DNA of 56,572 nt, from the NCBI GenBank assembly GCA_021790115.1, contig JAJYIM010000007.1, forward strand, positions 1-56,572. The letters run 5' to 3'. Of the stretch, positions 1 to 7,431 are shown in pieces. The notes beneath the pieces are model-generated. The model was not told the DNA's origin. It saw only the letters and a list, made by a program, of their open reading frames with translations, and did no database searches. The position numbers were made by a program, and so were the translations under genes. Numbering within the stretch: the stretch's first letter is position 1; each line of letters begins with the position of its first letter. The stretch is from Actinomycetes bacterium. GTDB taxonomy: Bacteria > Actinomycetota > Thermoleophilia > BMS3ABIN01.

Positions 1-110
1 CTCACCCGTTCGCCGCTTTACTCACGCCCGAAGGCGCTTTCTCGCTCGACTTGCATGTGTTAAGCACGCCGCCAGCGTTCGTCCTGAGCCAGGATCAAAC
101 TCTCCATGAA
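1..110 (-). rRNA. rrs: 16S ribosomal RNA, 5' end (partial)
   Basis: The reverse strand carries the conserved 5' region of 16S rRNA: AGAGTTTGATCCTGGCTCAG (positions 84-103) followed by GACGAACGCTGGCGGCG and the helix leading to CGGCGAACGGGTGAG. By analogy with E. coli numbering (AGAGTTTG at nucleotide 8) the mature end falls near position 110. The gene runs off the left edge, so only about 110 nt are present, too little to place the organism. It is preceded by a roughly 500-nt leader with several promoters. Confidence 0.97.
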
Positions 111-137
111 AGAGTTGCTTCACGGGAAGGCATCCCA

Positions 138-178
138 GGGACCTGACCCAATTTCCGCAGGAAACTGGGTCAGGTCCC
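138..178. repeat. REP-like 19-bp palindrome in the 16S leader
   Basis: A near-perfect inverted repeat: arms 138-156 and 160-178 match at 18 of 19 positions around a 3-nt loop, with GGGACCTGACCC at the outer end. The GGGTCAGGTC core resembles repetitive extragenic palindromes mobilised by RAYT (IS200-like) transposases in other bacteria; that link is from memory and unproven here. It lies only about 30 nt upstream of the mature 16S end, so an RNase III site is an alternative. Confidence 0.6.
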
Positions 179-268
179 GGATGTCAAGCCCGGGAATAAC
201 GTTTTGAGCTTGATCTTTGCCAGCCTCCCAAAGGAAACTGGCCAAAGAAATTGACTGGCTTACAGAGT

Positions 269-304
269 ATACCGTCTTCCTGATGATTAACCATCAGACG
301 GTAT
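269..304 (-). other. Hairpin in the 16S leader
   Basis: Arms 269-276 and 297-304 (ATACCGTC/GACGGTAT) are complementary, with a second paired segment inside (281-285 with 292-296). In the transcribed leader this forms a stable stem-loop downstream of the boxA-like site. It may act in rRNA processing or antitermination; no function can be assigned from sequence alone. Confidence 0.55.
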
Positions 305-324
305 TTCGCTGTCTCATACTGTTT

Positions 325-338
325 AGTTTTCAAAGACC
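325..338 (-). promoter_or_regulatory. boxA-like antitermination site of the rRNA leader
   Basis: The minus strand reads GGTCTTTGAAAACT, the leader motif found before rRNA genes in Gram-positive bacteria that contains boxA, the Nus-factor antitermination signal. It lies downstream of the promoter at 363-391 and upstream of the 16S gene, as expected. Confidence 0.6.
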
Positions 339-362
339 GGTGCGCCTGCAAAGCGCGGGGAT

Positions 363-391
363 AGACTAACAGCAAGCAAATGCTCCGTCAA
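363..391 (-). promoter_or_regulatory. rRNA promoter P3
   Basis: TTGACG (386-391) and TAGTCT (363-368) are separated by exactly 17 bp on the minus strand. This housekeeping-sigma-type promoter is the nearest to the boxA-like site and the 16S gene, and lies downstream of the terminator-like hairpin at 471-502. Confidence 0.7.
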
Positions 392-470
392 CCCGGGTTT
401 TCCCGCCTGGCAGGCCTTCTAAACTTGCGTTCAGACCGCCATCGCCACCGACAGGAATACTTTGCTGCAA

Positions 471-502
471 TAAAAAATGTCACCGGAAAACACGCGGTGA
501 CA
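471..502 (-). terminator. Terminator-like hairpin inside the rRNA leader
   Basis: On the minus strand TGTCACCG and CGGTGACA (478-485 and 495-502) form an 8-bp stem followed by ATTTTTTATT. It sits downstream of promoters P1 and P2 but upstream of P3, so it could end or attenuate transcripts from P1/P2 before the 16S gene unless antiterminated. Confidence 0.55.
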
Positions 503-549
503 TGCAAGAGCTCTCATTTTCTGAGTTATCGCTCTAGCGATGCCTCCCG

Positions 550-578
550 GCTATAGAAGAAGTAATATAAAGTGACAA
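550..578 (-). promoter_or_regulatory. rRNA promoter P2
   Basis: TTGTCA (573-578) and TATAGC (550-555) are separated by 17 bp on the minus strand, in tandem with P1. It is weaker than P1 by match to consensus. Tandem promoters are usual for rRNA operons. Confidence 0.5.
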
Positions 579-609
579 GCAGCAATCCTTCTTCGCTTCC
601 CGAATTAGT

Positions 610-638
610 AGTATAGACCGGCGCATCGGCAGAGTCAA
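610..638 (-). promoter_or_regulatory. rRNA promoter P1
   Basis: TTGACT (633-638), a 17-bp spacer and TATACT (610-615) on the minus strand give a near-consensus housekeeping promoter. It is directed towards the 16S gene about 500 bp downstream. From 650 to 812, between this promoter and the preceding gene, I see no gene or clear signal. Confidence 0.75.
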
Positions 639-812
639 GGCAATTTCAGAAGCAATCAAGGGTTCATTTTTGGCTTGTTTATGCGGGTTTTTCAGAAGTC
701 TGGCCAAGTGCCCTTCCTTTTGGCCGACAAACCATCACCATAAGAACCCGGCTCGGCAGGTTATTCGTTGCGTCCGGCAGCAAAGACTTCAGACGGCGGC
801 GGCTTTTTTGTG

Positions 813-1133
813 CTACTTGCCTTCCAGAATATCATCAACCCAGGTAAGGGCGGCCGAGACGGTCGGGAAACCAATTGTGCTCGTGAGCAGAATAACAGCA
901 TGATTAACCTCCTCTGGCGTGGCGCCGGACTGAAGCGCCCGGCGGGCATGGCTATGAACTGCGCCCTCAGAGCGGATTGCCACAGCGGCCGCCATCCTGA
1001 TCAAATGGCTGCTTTTTTCATCGATGGGTCCCTGGTGGGTGACGACATCTCCCAGGTTATCGAGCGCACCCATTAGCTCCTTATATTTATTGCGCACATT
1101 GACGTACTGATCGGGCAGATCCATTTTTGACAT
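813..1133 (-). CDS. Carboxymuconolactone decarboxylase/AhpD-like family protein
   Basis: A 106-residue, all-helical protein. Residues from about 50 to the end match the CMD/AhpD-like fold: GAVHSHARRALQSGAT followed by EEVNHAVILLTSTIGFP. The CxxC pair that makes AhpD a peroxidase partner is absent and no cysteine occurs in the protein, so a disulfide-reductase role is unlikely. Small stand-alone family members are often of unknown function. The start is well supported by AGGAGG about 10 nt upstream of the ATG at 1133. It is the last protein gene before the rRNA leader and shares orientation with the MscS gene, with a 109-bp gap. Confidence 0.8.
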   Translation of the reverse strand: MSKMDLPDQYVNVRNKYKELMGALDNLGDVVTHQGPIDEKSSHLIRMAAAVAIRSEGAVHSHARRALQSGATPEEVNHAVILLTSTIGFPTVSAALTWVDDILEGK

Positions 1134-1242
1134 GATGTCATCTCCTCCTAAAAGCGGCTATTGGATCTTTGATGCTGGGTTTTGGAAGCAACAAAGCGAA
1201 AAGCAAACCCTGTATCCAGATTTAATAACATGTACCCAGTTT

Positions 1243-2067
1243 TTAGGCTCCCACACTTATATTGTTCTCGGCCAGCGACTTTGCCACCAGCCTGCGGATC
1301 TCACGCGCCACTACCGCATCTTTAAAAGGCTTTGTACGCGCCACCACGCGGATGCTCACCGTCTTGCCCTTCAACGATTCAACGCCGAGAACATCCGGGC
1401 CATCGAGAATATATACGCCGACCGGAGACCCGCTTTGAGCCGCCCGCCGTGCTGCCTCGCCGATCAAGTTAATCACATTATCAATATCTTCCTGAATATC
1501 AAAATCGAAATCAAGGTTAACCTTCGACCATCCCTTGGTTAGATTTGAGACAACGCGCATTTCACCGTTTGGAACCAAGTGCAAGGCGCCCTCATCATCT
1601 CTTACCAGGGTAGTCCTTAACTTGATTGACTCGACCTTTCCCTTGACGCCGCCAATCTCAACTACGTCGCCAATGTTAAACTGCCCCTCCAGCAAGACAA
1701 AAAAACCGCCAATCATGTCCTTGACCAGTGTCTGAGCGCCCAGACCGATGGCAAGGCCGGCGATGCCGGCTCCCGCCAGGAGCGGACCAACATCGTAGCC
1801 CAGCTCGTGCAAAACCATTAGCGAGACGACCACAACAATTACGGAAATTAGCAGGCCGCGGATGATGCCGGCCAGGGTGCGGGCCCGCATCTCCTGCTCG
1901 CGGGTAACCAGGTCGCCCTCCCCCACCTTGCGCGCCACATTAAGCAGCCGCCGGAACGCGGCGCGGATTACGTAATAAAACACAACAGCCGCCAAGACGA
2001 TGGCGAAAATCCGCACGCCGCTGCTGGTGCTCCAGTCATATAACCTATCGGGAAAATTGGTGTTCAT
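1243..2067 (-). CDS. Small-conductance mechanosensitive channel, MscS family
   Basis: A 274-residue channel that in this family opens under membrane tension to release solutes on osmotic downshock. Three membrane helices are visible at about 19-36, 68-87 and 95-127. The third is the Gly/Ala-rich pore helix (GAGIAGLAIGLGAQTLVKD) followed by GGFFVLLEGQFNIGD, the beginning of the beta domain. The C-terminal cytosolic cage is short, making this a minimal YggB/YkuT-type channel. It lies 42 bp downstream of the glycosyltransferase gene and could be cotranscribed with it, though no functional link is evident. Confidence 0.93.
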   Translation of the reverse strand: MNTNFPDRLYDWSTSSGVRIFAIVLAAVVFYYVIRAAFRRLLNVARKVGEGDLVTREQEMRARTLAGIIRGLLISVIVVVVSLMVLHELGYDVGPLLAGAGIAGLAIGLGAQTLVKDMIGGFFVLLEGQFNIGDVVEIGGVKGKVESIKLRTTLVRDDEGALHLVPNGEMRVVSNLTKGWSKVNLDFDFDIQEDIDNVINLIGEAARRAAQSGSPVGVYILDGPDVLGVESLKGKTVSIRVVARTKPFKDAVVAREIRRLVAKSLAENNISVGA

Positions 2068-2109
2068 GGTCCAGATGTCGATGGGAAGGTTTGTGACAGC
2101 AAATCTGCG

Positions 2110-3753
2110 TTAGCCACTCAGCCGGTAAATTATTGTATCCTCACCCGTGCCGGCGCCGTAACGGTATATCATCCTTAGCCCGGGGCCGGCAAGGGCCGGA
2201 TCCATCAGGTTTTCGAGCTCCGGCCGCTGCTGATCAATAATAGGCCGCGAAACTATCAGATAATCAACACCCTGGCGGTGGCCGTAATCCAGCACTTGTT
2301 GGGTTGACGCATAAGGCAAAAGCACCAGGGTGCCGTCGGCATAATAAGCTGTCGACGACTCGCGGCTCATGATGCGGCCTCCCTGGCCGCCATGCGCCTT
2401 GAGCCACTTGCCGGCCAGTTTGTACTCAACCGGATAATCAGTCCTGGCCACCGACCAAAGGGCGAGGGCCGCCACTGGAATCAGCACCAGCGCCGCAACC
2501 CCGGCCCGCACTGCCAGTTTTCCGCGTGGATTATCGTGCTTCCATCCTAATAATTCACCTACGGTGCCGATGCCCCAGGCTTCAAGGCTAAGCCAGCCTT
2601 TCGCCGCCCAAAGCATGAATATGGCCATGTATGGCATCATGAAGCGCACGTCCGGCCATTTGAGCGGCAATGTCGCCAGCGGCAACAGCATCAGCGCGAA
2701 ATAACCGTATTTTAAAGCTTCCCTGCGGCTCCAAACTGTCTTGAAAATGCCGAGCCCAATTAACATCAGCAGCCATGCCGGAAACAGCGTTGCCACATTG
2801 CGAATGTAATAAAAGTTAATCTGCCTCAGCATTGCTGATAAAACGCCAAGAGGATTCTTGACCAGCATGACCGCCAAGCCGTCGCCCTGCTGCAGCTTGG
2901 GCAGAACCAGATTCCCCGAGCTGTCCAGTCTCATCATCTGCTGCTCCCACTGAAGGCTTCCCGGCCTCAGATTATGGACGGCGGCGTAAAGCTCGTCGAC
3001 CGGGCGGTCCTGCACGGTAAAGCTGCCAATTGCCAGAGACATAAAGATGATGTTGGGTATGGCAAATAAAAGAAACATGAGGACGAAATGAGAAGCCGCC
3101 TTGTTGGCATAACTGGCCACCTCCTGCCGGAAGCCGATGATAACCAGCAGGCCGAACAGCACGACAAGGTAATAAAGGGCGGTCGGATCGTCAAGATAGG
3201 CGATGCCGAGGCAGGTTCCAGCCAACATGCCGCACATGCACCGCTTCGTGAACTGCATTCTGTAACCGAAGAACATGGCGCACATCAGCCAGAAAGCAAA
3301 CAGGTTCTGACCATCGATAGTGCTGCTTTTGTCAACCATTACCGGCAGGACGGCAACGAGCGCTGCCGCGGCAACGCCAACCCGCTGGTTCCACATTACC
3401 TTGCCAAACATGAATGTTGGCAGAACGAGCAACGAGCCGAACAGAACCGATACTACATAACCTGCGGTTACGTAGTTGCGAATAACTACCGCAAAAGAAG
3501 CTGTAACAACAGGATAGAGGACAGAAAGATGAACCGCGGAGGTGTGAGTGATATCCCAAGGAGCATGGCCGTGGAGCAGGTTTTCAGCCATGCGCGCGTA
3601 CGATGCTTCATCAAGCTGGACCATCTGCCGGGTCAGCACCGCGATGGTCCTCAGCACAGCCGCCAGCAAGAAGACGCCAAGCAGCCAAAAAATGATCGGG
3701 CTTTCCTTTTTCTTGCCAGCCGCGGTATTTAATCCGGACGACTCTGCAGCCAT
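2110..3753 (-). CDS. Polytopic membrane glycosyltransferase, GT39/GT83-like (ArnT/PMT superfamily)
   Basis: A 547-residue protein with a long series of hydrophobic helices and a soluble C-terminal part of about 120 residues. The first extracytoplasmic loop has QLDEASYARMAENLLHG (Asp48-Glu49), the acidic motif typical of GT-C enzymes that use lipid-linked sugars. A second acidic pair follows in YLDDPTALYYL. Such enzymes transfer a sugar from polyprenyl phosphate to a lipid or protein on the outer face of the membrane. Donor and acceptor cannot be predicted here. No other sugar genes are adjacent, so it is an isolated envelope-modifying enzyme. Confidence 0.8.
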   Translation of the reverse strand: MAAESSGLNTAAGKKKESPIIFWLLGVFLLAAVLRTIAVLTRQMVQLDEASYARMAENLLHGHAPWDITHTSAVHLSVLYPVVTASFAVVIRNYVTAGYVVSVLFGSLLVLPTFMFGKVMWNQRVGVAAAALVAVLPVMVDKSSTIDGQNLFAFWLMCAMFFGYRMQFTKRCMCGMLAGTCLGIAYLDDPTALYYLVVLFGLLVIIGFRQEVASYANKAASHFVLMFLLFAIPNIIFMSLAIGSFTVQDRPVDELYAAVHNLRPGSLQWEQQMMRLDSSGNLVLPKLQQGDGLAVMLVKNPLGVLSAMLRQINFYYIRNVATLFPAWLLMLIGLGIFKTVWSRREALKYGYFALMLLPLATLPLKWPDVRFMMPYMAIFMLWAAKGWLSLEAWGIGTVGELLGWKHDNPRGKLAVRAGVAALVLIPVAALALWSVARTDYPVEYKLAGKWLKAHGGQGGRIMSRESSTAYYADGTLVLLPYASTQQVLDYGHRQGVDYLIVSRPIIDQQRPELENLMDPALAGPGLRMIYRYGAGTGEDTIIYRLSG

Positions 3754-3809
3754 CTCCGGCTCCCCTCAGGTTCCTTGCCGTTTCCAGAAGCCCGCAAATA
3801 ATCAGCCGC

Positions 3810-3860
3810 TTGCTAAAAAGGCTAAACCAAATTATGATGATACTATGCTAACGTAGTAAA
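3810..3860. promoter_or_regulatory. Overlapping divergent promoters for the glycosyltransferase and the 48-residue peptide
   Basis: Plus strand: TTGCTA (3810-3815), 17-bp spacer, TATGAT (3833-3838), reading towards the small gene at 3888. Minus strand: TTTACT (3855-3860), 18-bp spacer, CATAAT (3831-3836), reading towards the glycosyltransferase. The two -10 elements overlap in ATTATGAT, so the promoters would compete. The plus-strand one is the better match. Confidence 0.5.
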
Positions 3861-3887
3861 CGTCAGGAAGAAAAGGAAGGTGCCCCC

Positions 3888-4034
3888 TTGGATACTATGG
3901 CAACCATCGAAGCCTTTACCGTAATTGGCTTCGGCCTGGGAATTACAGCCTTTATCATCGGCGAGCTGATTGTGACCTGGCGCCGCGAGCTGCAGCGCAA
4001 CCGTTGCGAAATCCGCCCCACTAGCCGCCACTAA
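3888..4034 (+). CDS. Small single-span membrane protein, 48 residues, unknown function
   Basis: A short reading frame with TTG start at 3888, preceded by AAGGAAGG seven bases upstream. An in-frame ATG at 3897 is the alternative start. The product has one hydrophobic helix (about residues 9-28, IEAFTVIGFGLGITAFIIG) followed by a basic, cytosol-facing tail (TWRRELQRNRCEIRPTSRH). A plausible promoter at 3810-3838 and good ribosome site support expression. It is on the opposite strand to its neighbours, between the glycosyltransferase and the cytochrome b6 operon. I do not recognise the family. Small single-helix proteins often modulate larger membrane complexes, but nothing ties this one to a partner. 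Confidence 0.55.
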   Translation: MDTMATIEAFTVIGFGLGITAFIIGELIVTWRRELQRNRCEIRPTSRH

Positions 4035-4243
4035 GCATTTCATTGCAAATAAGCAGCCGGCTCAATGAAGCTGATCTCGTTGCTGCTTGACATGATGTGA
4101 GCATTGACAAATATTTTCATCTTGCCCACACATGTTAGGCGCCAAGCCTTAACCGTGTTACCACCCCTTATTGATCCAGACGTTGTGCTGCCTGCCGGCC
4201 CCCACAATTCATATGGCCCAGGTGCGCCTTCCTGCCTCCTGCC

Positions 4244-4657
4244 TTACTCAAATCCCAAATATGCAAGGAAGGCCAGGAAAACGGCGAACAGCACACCCAA
4301 TGCCACAATTGTGTGCAAGATCAGCCGGCCATACCTAAATCGCGTGTACTGCCTGTAAAAAAACGGAAAAATGATCAATATCGGCGGGAAGATCAAAAAG
4401 GACCAGGCAATGCCCACATTCTTGGGCACATATTTAAGAATCTGATAAACACTCAGGAAGTACCACTCCGGCTTGATGCCAGCCGGAGTCTTGAGCGGGT
4501 CGGCAGGCAGGCCCACCGGCACCGGCATCAGCGTCGCCAGGAAAATAAGCACCCCCATGATCAACGTAATCACGGCCAGTTCCTTGACGAAATGATCCGG
4601 GAGAAAAGGAACTCCGCCTTCGCCGTGGTCGCCGTTTCTATCATTATCAGGGCTCAT
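4244..4657 (-). CDS. petD: Cytochrome b6/f-type complex subunit IV
   Basis: A 137-residue protein equal to the C-terminal half of cytochrome b. It carries the Qo-site PEWY motif (63-66, in IKPEWYFLSVYQILKYVP) and three membrane helices at about 26-44, 78-98 and 108-132, as in split b6/subunit IV systems. The ATG at 4657 is chosen because AAGGAGA lies just upstream; a longer in-frame start would overlap the end of petB. It is the last gene of a coupled operon (haem c protein, Rieske, b6, subunit IV), 22 bp after petB. With b6 it forms the quinol-oxidising and proton-releasing core of the membrane complex. Confidence 0.93.
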   Translation of the reverse strand: MSPDNDRNGDHGEGGVPFLPDHFVKELAVITLIMGVLIFLATLMPVPVGLPADPLKTPAGIKPEWYFLSVYQILKYVPKNVGIAWSFLIFPPILIIFPFFYRQYTRFRYGRLILHTIVALGVLFAVFLAFLAYLGFE

Positions 4658-4679
4658 TACTCTCCTTAAAAATATAAAC

Positions 4680-5330
4680 CTAGAGCGGGTCTGCAATTCC
4701 CTGCTTGCGAATCATGTAAAAATGCGCCGCCAGGAAAGCCGACAGCACCACGGGCAGGATAACAACGTGAATGGCGTAAAACCTGGTCAGGGTCGCGTCA
4801 CTGATCTTCGCGCCCCCCAGCAAAAAATTCTGGATGTACTGGCCCACAAACGGCATTGCCCCCGCTATTTCGCTGCCAACTTTAGTGGCCCAATACGACA
4901 GCTGGTTCATGGGCAGCAGGTAGCCGGAAAAACCAAAGGTGACCGTCATGAAAAACAACAGCACACCGGTAACCCAGTTAAGTTCCCGCGGCGGCCGGTA
5001 AGCACCGTGGAAAAAGACGCGCAGCATATGAACAATGACCATGATGATCATGATGTTGGCCGTCCAGGCATGCAGGCTCCTTAAGATGACTCCAAAAGGC
5101 AGGTCATCGGAAATATGCAGCACGCTGGTGTAGGCGGAGGCGGTCGTGGGCTGGTAATAAAACGCTAGCAGAATGCCGGTTGCCACCTGCACCATGAAGC
5201 ACAGGAATGTAATGCCGCCAAAACAGTAAAGCCAGTTGACGTGATCAGGGACCCGGTGCTCAGCAAACTCCCGGGCAATGCGCCTGACATCTAACCGCTC
5301 ATCCAGAAAATCAACAACTCCCAGCCTCAT
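4680..5330 (-). CDS. petB: Cytochrome b6 (quinol:acceptor oxidoreductase cytochrome b subunit)
   Basis: A 216-residue, four-helix cytochrome b N-terminal half. The bis-His haem ligands are His87/His101 and His188/His203, the spacing seen in chloroplast b6. Cys36 in NWLYCFGGIT aligns with the Cys that covalently holds haem c(n)/c(i) near the Qi site of b6 and related Gram-positive complexes, so this is a true b6-type subunit, not a bc1 type. It starts with an ATGA overlap with the Rieske stop codon, showing translational coupling. The product ends in RKQGIADPL, close to the b6 consensus end. Confidence 0.96.
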   Translation of the reverse strand: MRLGVVDFLDERLDVRRIAREFAEHRVPDHVNWLYCFGGITFLCFMVQVATGILLAFYYQPTTASAYTSVLHISDDLPFGVILRSLHAWTANIMIIMVIVHMLRVFFHGAYRPPRELNWVTGVLLFFMTVTFGFSGYLLPMNQLSYWATKVGSEIAGAMPFVGQYIQNFLLGGAKISDATLTRFYAIHVVILPVVLSAFLAAHFYMIRKQGIADPL

Positions 5331-5806
5331 GAAGCAATTCCCTCCACATAAATAGCATTACCTTGAATTGAAGTTTTATATTTCGTCAACGGCTTCGGCG
5401 GGGGCCCGGAAATGTTTTTGCCGGTTTCATCGAATTTGCCGCCGTGGCAGGGGCAATGGAAAATATGGTTGTTTGCTTCCCACTTGACAATACATCCTAA
5501 ATGTGTGCAAACAAGTGAATAAGCGGCAAAACTCTTGTCCTTCAGTTGGATCAGCTCGGAAGGCACATCCTGATAATCAAAGCGGATGCCGGTGCTAGTG
5601 ACGTCACTTAGGTTAGCCACTTTAACCTTGGGGTATTCCTCCGGTTTAATCACCGGGTAGGCATACCTGACCAGGGGCGCCATAAAAGCGCCCAGGCCAA
5701 TTGCCGTCGCCAGCCCAAAGAGGAAACTTAAGAACCGGCGCCGGGTAACCTCCATTCCGCTGGGTTTTTCTTCCTCCGTCATAACTGTTTTGTCTGCCTC
5801 GTTCAT
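5327..5806 (-). CDS. petC: Rieske [2Fe-2S] protein of the b6-type complex
   Basis: A 159-residue protein with an N-terminal membrane anchor preceded by a twin-arginine-like segment (TRRRFLSFLFG, 21-31). Cluster-binding boxes CTHLGC (100-105) and CPCHGG (118-123) supply two Cys and two His ligands (Cys100, His102, Cys118, His121) plus the Cys105/Cys120 disulfide pair. It transfers one electron from quinol at the Qo site to a c-type cytochrome. Both ends overlap neighbours by 4 nt (ATGA), first with the haem c gene and then with petB, implying tightly matched synthesis of the complex. Confidence 0.95.
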   Translation of the reverse strand: MNEADKTVMTEEEKPSGMEVTRRRFLSFLFGLATAIGLGAFMAPLVRYAYPVIKPEEYPKVKVANLSDVTSTGIRFDYQDVPSELIQLKDKSFAAYSLVCTHLGCIVKWEANNHIFHCPCHGGKFDETGKNISGPPPKPLTKYKTSIQGNAIYVEGIAS

Positions 5807-6972
5807 TTTTTCCCCGGCAGCCTCCTGCGTCTCGGCTTCAGCACACCCTGGTGGAAGAGGAAGGTCAACAGGCTGGCGCTGGCGATCAGGTAAGCAATCC
5901 AGAGCGTTACCGGACCAATGCCGCGGCTGCCTGATGTTGTGTTCAGCACTTCCGCCATCACGACATAAATAGCATAAAGATCAGTAATGATGACAGCGGC
6001 CGCCAGGACGGCCGCAATCCAGCCTTCAAAAATGAATTTTTGCACTTTGGGATACGGCACCAGCGTCACCAGGAAGACGCCAATCACCAGGCCGAACATG
6101 CCCAGGGGCGCGGCGCTGGCCCTCTGCGTCTCCGTGGTTGCCGAAAAAGTCGGCTCTGTCGGGAAGTGACAGCTTTTGCATACTTTTGCCACAGTGGAAT
6201 CCTGATGACAGGCAAGACAGGTTTGCGGCTCAATCTTGTCATACATGACGCCGTTGATCACGCCGGGGCCGTGAGCCAGCCGCCAGTGGTTGTTGCGCCA
6301 GATTGCCGTGTCGATCTTGGGAACTCCCGGGTGCTGCCGGCCGGACAGCTTTATGGGGCCAAACAGGATGGGGGCCGTGTCGCCGGTGTGACAGCTGGCG
6401 CAAAATTCCGGCTTGGCCTCTGCCTGCGGCTGGTCGCTGATGAGATTCCCGTGCACAACACCCGAGTGGCAGTCGGCGCACTGGATCTGCGCCACGTTGA
6501 CATGGAAGTCGTGCGGGAACATGATCGTCCTGGTGGCTGGATTCGGGTCATACTGGTCGGTGACGGCAATTTTTGGATAGCTGGGCGCGTTCGCGTTAAC
6601 AACGTCCTGCGCATCTGGATACTGCGTGTTTTTTTCATTTCCGTGGCACTGCAGGCAAGCCGAACTGGTAAGCAAAGTGGTCGACGCCGGCGGACGGTTG
6701 TAAGTCCTGAAAGCATATTCGGTGAGTTTGATCAGGGAATAAACCTTGCCCCGGAAGTAACCAAGAACGCCGGGGTCAAAATGGCAGTCGATGCATGTGA
6801 CGCCGCGCTTTCCCATGTAGGAAGTCTTCCAGGTATCCACATAGGGCTTAATAATGTGGCAGCTTTCGCAGAACTGCGGAGAATTGGTTTTGTGTACGCC
6901 CCAGATGGTCAAACCGACAAGTCCCACGAACAGGACCAGCACCAATGAGGCTAAGATTGATCTACCCTTCAT
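5803..6972 (-). CDS. Heptahaem c-type cytochrome with NapC/NirT-like N-terminus and C-terminal membrane domain
   Basis: A 389-residue protein with seven CxxCH haem sites at residues 35, 60, 106, 165, 191, 252 and 265. An N-terminal anchor (6-26) followed by SPQFCESCH resembles the NapC/NrfH family. After the last haem come about three membrane helices (290-307, 315-340, 354-374) and a basic tail (KPRRRR). It is the first gene of the Rieske/b6/subunit IV operon and overlaps the Rieske gene by 4 nt. I infer that it replaces cytochrome f or c1 as the electron exit, or entry, of the complex. No haem-lyase or terminal oxidase gene lies nearby to show the final acceptor. The ATG at 6972 has AAGGAAG upstream. 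Confidence 0.9.
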   Translation of the reverse strand: MKGRSILASLVLVLFVGLVGLTIWGVHKTNSPQFCESCHIIKPYVDTWKTSYMGKRGVTCIDCHFDPGVLGYFRGKVYSLIKLTEYAFRTYNRPPASTTLLTSSACLQCHGNEKNTQYPDAQDVVNANAPSYPKIAVTDQYDPNPATRTIMFPHDFHVNVAQIQCADCHSGVVHGNLISDQPQAEAKPEFCASCHTGDTAPILFGPIKLSGRQHPGVPKIDTAIWRNNHWRLAHGPGVINGVMYDKIEPQTCLACHQDSTVAKVCKSCHFPTEPTFSATTETQRASAAPLGMFGLVIGVFLVTLVPYPKVQKFIFEGWIAAVLAAAVIITDLYAIYVVMAEVLNTTSGSRGIGPVTLWIAYLIASASLLTFLFHQGVLKPRRRRLPGKK

Positions 6973-7431
6973 TCATCTTCCTTGACAGAGGTAATTATAT
7001 TACATCGGTGAAAAAAGGCACAAGCGCCGGACGAAATTCTACACTCCGGGACAATATGGTGTCAAACCGATGCCAAACCTGAATGCAATAGCGGCATTTA
7101 CAGGTATTTTTTTAATTGAATCCTGCCGGCGCCGGTGACGGACTTTTTTTTAAATGACTTTTCAGATGAAAAAACTTAATAAACAAAATGGTAGGGCCAG
7201 CCGAATGGCTGCTTCTCAAGCCTTTTGAGATAGATTCTAAAGGACCGACGTGGAGTTCCGATGCATGATATAAATTTGCGCAAACTGAATATCCGGCTTG
7301 CAATCGAAGCGGCAGGGCCGCTATGATTGCCACGAGTAGCAGAACTGTTTCACTAGGTGACTAGGTGTTATATATGGACATCAATGGTATAATAAAAGTA
7401 AGATTAATTTGCACCCCGGGAGGTGACAGCG
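6973..7431. other. 459-bp intergenic region between divergent cytochrome and DUF192 units
   Basis: Besides the minus-strand -10 TATAAT at 6994-6999 (about 22 bp before the cytochrome start codon, without a clear -35) and the plus-strand promoter near 7352-7393, I see no convincing gene. Short frames here lack ribosome sites and recognisable content. A GC-rich palindrome CCGGCGCCGG near 7127 is followed by a T-run, but the stem is poor as a terminator. Confidence 0.5.
7352..7393 (+). promoter_or_regulatory. Extended -10 promoter with tandem 8-bp upstream repeats
   Basis: TGGTATAAT (7385-7393) is an extended -10 element with no recognisable -35. In the place of the -35 are two directly adjacent copies of ACTAGGTG (7352-7359 and 7360-7367). 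Direct repeats overlapping a missing -35 are typical of sites for an activator. The promoter drives the 40-residue peptide gene at 7432 and probably the DUF192 gene. Confidence 0.55.

Noticed and set aside
670-903. Plus-strand frames opposite the AhpD-like gene and its downstream region
   Set aside because: No ribosome site or recognisable content; they arise from the antisense of a well-supported gene.
7112-7333. A 73-codon minus-strand frame upstream of the cytochrome operon
   Set aside because: No ribosome site, composition unlike coding neighbours, no known motif; the region is better read as intergenic.
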